From the NCBI RefSeq assembly GCF_019218635.1, contig NZ_JAHUZB010000002.1:372001-436000 (forward strand): a DNA stretch of 64,000 bases. The letters are read 5' to 3'. Below the pieces are notes generated by a model. That model did not search any database and was not told the origin of the DNA. It saw only the letters and a list, made by a program, of their open reading frames with translations. Every line of letters starts with the position of its first letter. The stretch's first letter is position 1. This stretch comes from Enterococcus alishanensis. GTDB lineage: Bacteria; Bacillota; Bacilli; Lactobacillales; Enterococcaceae. Made by a program: the position numbers and the translations under genes. Positions 61,403 through 64,000 of the stretch are shown piece by piece.

Positions 61403-62191
61403 ATGGATTTAACAGATAAAGTAGTGGTTGTGACCGGTTCTTCTGCTGGTCTTGGTGAGCAAATTTGCTATGAAGCTGCTAGACAAGGTGCGATTGTTGT
61501 GACTTGTGCGCGACGAATCAATTTAATTGGTCAAGTAAAAGAAAAATGTATGGCTTTAAGCGGTAAAGCAGCTTATGCCTTTCAATTAGATATTGCCGAT
61601 CCTCATAGTGTTGAAAATGTATTAGCCAAAATTGCTGACGAAGTAGGTAACGTGGATGTATTAGTAAATAATGCCGGTTTCGGTTATTTCGAGGACTTTG
61701 TAAATTTTGATTTAGATATGGCTAAAAATATGTTTGAAGTCAATGTTTTAGGCATGCTTTATTTCACACAAAAAATAGCGATCCAGATGGTCGCAGAAAA
61801 GAGCGGTCATATTTTCAATGTTGCTTCAATGGCTGCAAAAATGGCGACTCCAAAATCGACCATTTATTCGGCAACTAAATTTGCGGTGTTAGGTTTTTCT
61901 AATGCTTTACGATTAGAGTTGAAACCGGTCAATGTTCAGGTGACCACTATTAATCCCGGACCAATTGAGACAGATTTTTTTGGTAAGGCGGATCCTAGTG
62001 GGAATTACTTAGAAAATATCGGTGCGATTGTCCTAACGCCAGAGAAAATAGCCAAGATAATTATCAGTAAGGTAGGTACGAATACTCGTGAAATTAATCG
62101 TCCCCATATGATGGAAGTGGCTAGCCGCTTTTATACATTATTCCCAAGAATTGGTGATTTTTTGGCTGGCGGTTTATTTAATACAAAATAG
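61403..62191 (+). CDS. Short-chain dehydrogenase/reductase (DltE/YqjQ type)
   Basis: A 262-residue NAD(P)-binding oxidoreductase. The cofactor loop TGSSAGLGEQICYEAA is at about 12-27, NNAGFG is at about 89-94, and the catalytic pair is in STIYSATKFAVLGFSNALR (Tyr-x3-Lys). The C-terminus (RFYTLFPRIGDFLAGGLFN) suggests a membrane-associated helix, as in the YqjQ/DltE-like branch. Substrate is unknown. It begins 8 bp after rnz with GAAGGAGTGAAAT as ribosome binding site and is probably co-transcribed with rnz and the LapA-like gene. Confidence 0.9.
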   Translation: MDLTDKVVVVTGSSAGLGEQICYEAARQGAIVVTCARRINLIGQVKEKCMALSGKAAYAFQLDIADPHSVENVLAKIADEVGNVDVLVNNAGFGYFEDFVNFDLDMAKNMFEVNVLGMLYFTQKIAIQMVAEKSGHIFNVASMAAKMATPKSTIYSATKFAVLGFSNALRLELKPVNVQVTTINPGPIETDFFGKADPSGNYLENIGAIVLTPEKIAKIIISKVGTNTREINRPHMMEVASRFYTLFPRIGDFLAGGLFNTK

Positions 62192-62203
62192 GATGTGACG
62201 CGG

Positions 62204-62629
62204 ATGAAAAAGCAATGGAAAGTGATCGTAGGTTTTCTGCTAGTTTTATTAATCGTATTATTTGCCGTGTTGAACAGTCAAGATGTACCAGTTAGTTTCG
62301 GATTTTCTAGTTTCAAAAGTCCGTTAATCATCGTGATTATTGGCTCTGCACTAATTGGTGCCTTAGTGGTTTTCTTAACTTCAAGTGCGAATTTATTTCA
62401 ACAAAGAAAACAGATTAAACAACTTGAACAGCAAGTAAAGGATTTTGAAACTGATCATGATAAAAAAGTTGATCAGGCTATCGCTGATTATAAAACCGAT
62501 CATGAACAAGAAGTAGCCACTTTGACTGCGAATTATGAAAGTATGTTAAAAGATAAAGAAGCTGAAATTAATCAATTAAGAAATCAAGAAACAGAAAACA
62601 AAAGTGAACCTTTAAATTATTACGATTAA
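62204..62629 (+). CDS. LapA-domain (DUF1049) membrane protein
   Basis: A 141-residue protein with two membrane segments (about 6-23 and 37-58) followed by a coiled-coil tail (about 65-130; QQRKQIKQLEQQVKDFETDHDKKVDQ). This is the LapA/YrvD architecture, associated in other bacteria with envelope assembly. The ATG at 62204 is preferred over a GTG three codons upstream because AGGATG lies 8 bp before it. In Bacillus the related yrvD also sits next to recJ. A terminator separates it from recJ here. Confidence 0.82.
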   Translation: MKKQWKVIVGFLLVLLIVLFAVLNSQDVPVSFGFSSFKSPLIIVIIGSALIGALVVFLTSSANLFQQRKQIKQLEQQVKDFETDHDKKVDQAIADYKTDHEQEVATLTANYESMLKDKEAEINQLRNQETENKSEPLNYYD

Positions 62630-62639
62630 AAGCAAATCT

Positions 62640-62675
62640 GAGAACAAATAAGCAAAAATTTGTTCTCTTTTTTGT
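62640..62675 (+). terminator. Terminator before recJ
   Basis: A 10-bp stem (GAGAACAAAT 62640-62649 with ATTTGTTCTC 62658-62667) followed by T6. Confidence 0.85.
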
Positions 62676-62700
62676 TGTCAAAAATATTCCATGCTATACT
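62672..62700 (+). promoter_or_regulatory. Promoter of recJ
   Basis: TTGTTG (62672-62677), 17 bp, TATACT (62695-62700) with extended TGC. The -35 overlaps the T-run of the preceding terminator. Confidence 0.65.
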
Positions 62701-62722
62701 ATTAAAGTTGGGATGTGAAAGC

Positions 62723-64000
62723 GTGAAACAAAATAATTATCAATGGAAGATACCGCCAGTCGAAACGGTTGATGAAAATTTTAAAAATGAAATGGAAAAA
62801 GCCGGATATACAGAAAATTTCATTACATTATTATGGCAAAGAAATATACATACGATGGCTGCTTTTGAAGAATTGAAAAATACCGATATCAGCGATTTAC
62901 ATGATCCATTTTTACTTCATGATATGGATAAAGCAGTTGAGCGTATTCAAACTGCGATAATGGAAGGCGAGCCGATTTTGATTTACGGCGACTATGATGC
63001 AGACGGAATAACTAGTACATCGATTTTAAAGGAAGCATTAGAAACATTAGGTGCTGAAGTCGGTTTTGTCTTACCCAATCGTTTTATTCATGGTTATGGG
63101 CCAAATAAAGAATTATTTGCTGAAAAAATTGACGAAGGATTTAGTTTGATTATTACGGTGGATAACGGAGTTGCTGGGAATGAAGCGATTGCTTATGCCA
63201 ACCAACAAAACATTGATGTGATTGTGACAGACCACCATGAATTGCCACCAGAACTTCCTGAAGCCTATTGTATTATCCATCCAAGATTTCCAGGTGGTAA
63301 TTATCCATTTGGTGAATTATCGGGAGCAGGTGTGGCTTTTAAACTAGCAACGGCTTTACTTGAAGAGGTTCCAGTAGAGTTGCTTGATCTAGCTTGTGTA
63401 GGGACGATTGCGGACTTAGTTTCCTTAACTGGAGAAAATCGTACAATTGTTAAACTAGGTTTACAAGTAATTAAGCAAAATCAACGATTAGGACTGACTC
63501 AATTACTAAAAGTCAGCGGTGTAGATTATCAAAAGATTGATGAAACGAGTATTGGTTTTAGTATCGGGCCTCGTTTAAATGCGATCGGACGTTTGGGAGA
63601 TCCTAATCCAGCAGTGGATTTAATGACTACTTTTGATCCGGATTTAGCCAACGAGCTTGCTGAAAAACTTAATTTAATAAATGATGAGCGAAAAAAAATT
63701 GTTCAGGATATTACTGCAGAAGCTTTAACGATGCTTGATGAGACAGCACAAGTCCATTTACTAGCAAAAGAAAACTGGAATCCTGGAGTATTGGGTATTG
63801 TTGCCGGAAATATTTTAAAACAAACAGGAAAGCCAGCGATTGTATTAGCTATTGATGATGAAGGAAATGCTAAAGGCTCTGGTAGAAGTGTCGATAGTTT
63901 AGACTTATTCGCGATGTTAAATACGATGAGAGAATACTTTACTCATTTTGGCGGTCACGCAGCAGCTATCGGTTTAACCATGCCCGTAGAAAAAATACCT
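62723..64000 (+). CDS. recJ: Single-stranded-DNA exonuclease RecJ, 5' part
   Basis: The frame is open to the end of the window (about 426 residues of a family that reaches about 770 in Firmicutes). RecJ degrades single-stranded DNA 5' to 3' in recombination, mismatch and base-excision repair. DHH-family motifs are visible: YGDYDADGITSTS (motif I), ITVDNGV (motif II), VTDHHELPP (motif III) and GTIADLV (motif IV). The DHHA1 domain begins to show as FGGHAAAIGLTMP. The GTG at 62723 is the likely start; its ribosome binding site (GGGATGTGA) is modest. The extended -10 promoter lies 22 bp upstream. Confidence 0.93.
   Translation, partial: MKQNNYQWKIPPVETVDENFKNEMEKAGYTENFITLLWQRNIHTMAAFEELKNTDISDLHDPFLLHDMDKAVERIQTAIMEGEPILIYGDYDADGITSTSILKEALETLGAEVGFVLPNRFIHGYGPNKELFAEKIDEGFSLIITVDNGVAGNEAIAYANQQNIDVIVTDHHELPPELPEAYCIIHPRFPGGNYPFGELSGAGVAFKLATALLEEVPVELLDLACVGTIADLVSLTGENRTIVKLGLQVIKQNQRLGLTQLLKVSGVDYQKIDETSIGFSIGPRLNAIGRLGDPNPAVDLMTTFDPDLANELAEKLNLINDERKKIVQDITAEALTMLDETAQVHLLAKENWNPGVLGIVAGNILKQTGKPAIVLAIDDEGNAKGSGRSVDSLDLFAMLNTMREYFTHFGGHAAAIGLTMPVEKIP

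Overview
The window is AT-rich, densely coded DNA from a low-GC Gram-positive lactic acid bacterium, most likely Enterococcaceae (Enterococcus, Vagococcus or a close relative). Evidence: RexB/RexA-type exonuclease genes, a Phe T-box before pheS-pheT, an Rph/Ham1 fusion, DUF5648 surface repeats, a two-gene fabI/fabZ locus with FabT-like operators, CodY- and CcpA-like sites, and strong AGGAGG ribosome binding sites. No rRNA, tRNA, complete insertion sequence, prophage or CRISPR array was seen.

Layout. 1-11 kb: the 3' end of a malolactic enzyme gene, a secreted SSURE-repeat adhesin, small membrane proteins, an M48 peptidase, two UspA paralogues around a sugar-uptake permease, a C39-like secreted protein sharing the adhesin's DUF5648 module, and a nitroreductase. 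11-28 kb: signal peptidase I, rexB-rexA, a YodB-like HxlR regulator, T-box-pheS-pheT, then a respiratory group (polyprenyl synthase, MenA-type prenyltransferase, NDH-2, ferrochelatase) and trpS. 28-35 kb: a four-gene glutamine/glutamate-type ABC importer, then murI, rph-ham1, a YfcE-type phosphoesterase and cbpB. 35-49 kb: a complete histidine-utilisation locus. 49-52 kb: a YitT protein, a broken formate/nitrite channel gene, a THF riboswitch with folT, and an MscS channel. 52-64 kb: ilvE, a lipoprotein, fabI/fabZ, a cyclophilin lipoprotein, gap, obg, a LacI-family remnant, a DUF1269 protein, rnz, an SDR, a LapA-like protein and the 5' part of recJ.

The most interesting region is 35-49 kb. 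hutH, hutU and hutI convert histidine to formiminoglutamate. FtcD, FchA and Fhs move the formimino group through tetrahydrofolate to formate, and Fhs can conserve the energy as ATP. Inside the locus lies a gene for an AfsR-sized SARP-like regulator of about 1014 residues (winged helix, BTAD, ATPase, TPR). The divergent hutU and hutI promoters both carry tandem TTGAC heptamers with an 11-bp period, ending 7-8 bp before a -10 element. That is the layout used by actinobacterial SARP activators. I infer a SARP-controlled hut regulon with CcpA sites (cre) layered on top. The neighbouring folate transporter with its THF riboswitch and the decayed formate channel fit the folate and formate biochemistry of this pathway.

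Most junctions have clear intrinsic terminators, and several terminators are followed within a few bases by an extended -10 promoter. Gene starts were moved inward where a ribosome binding site or family alignment supported it.
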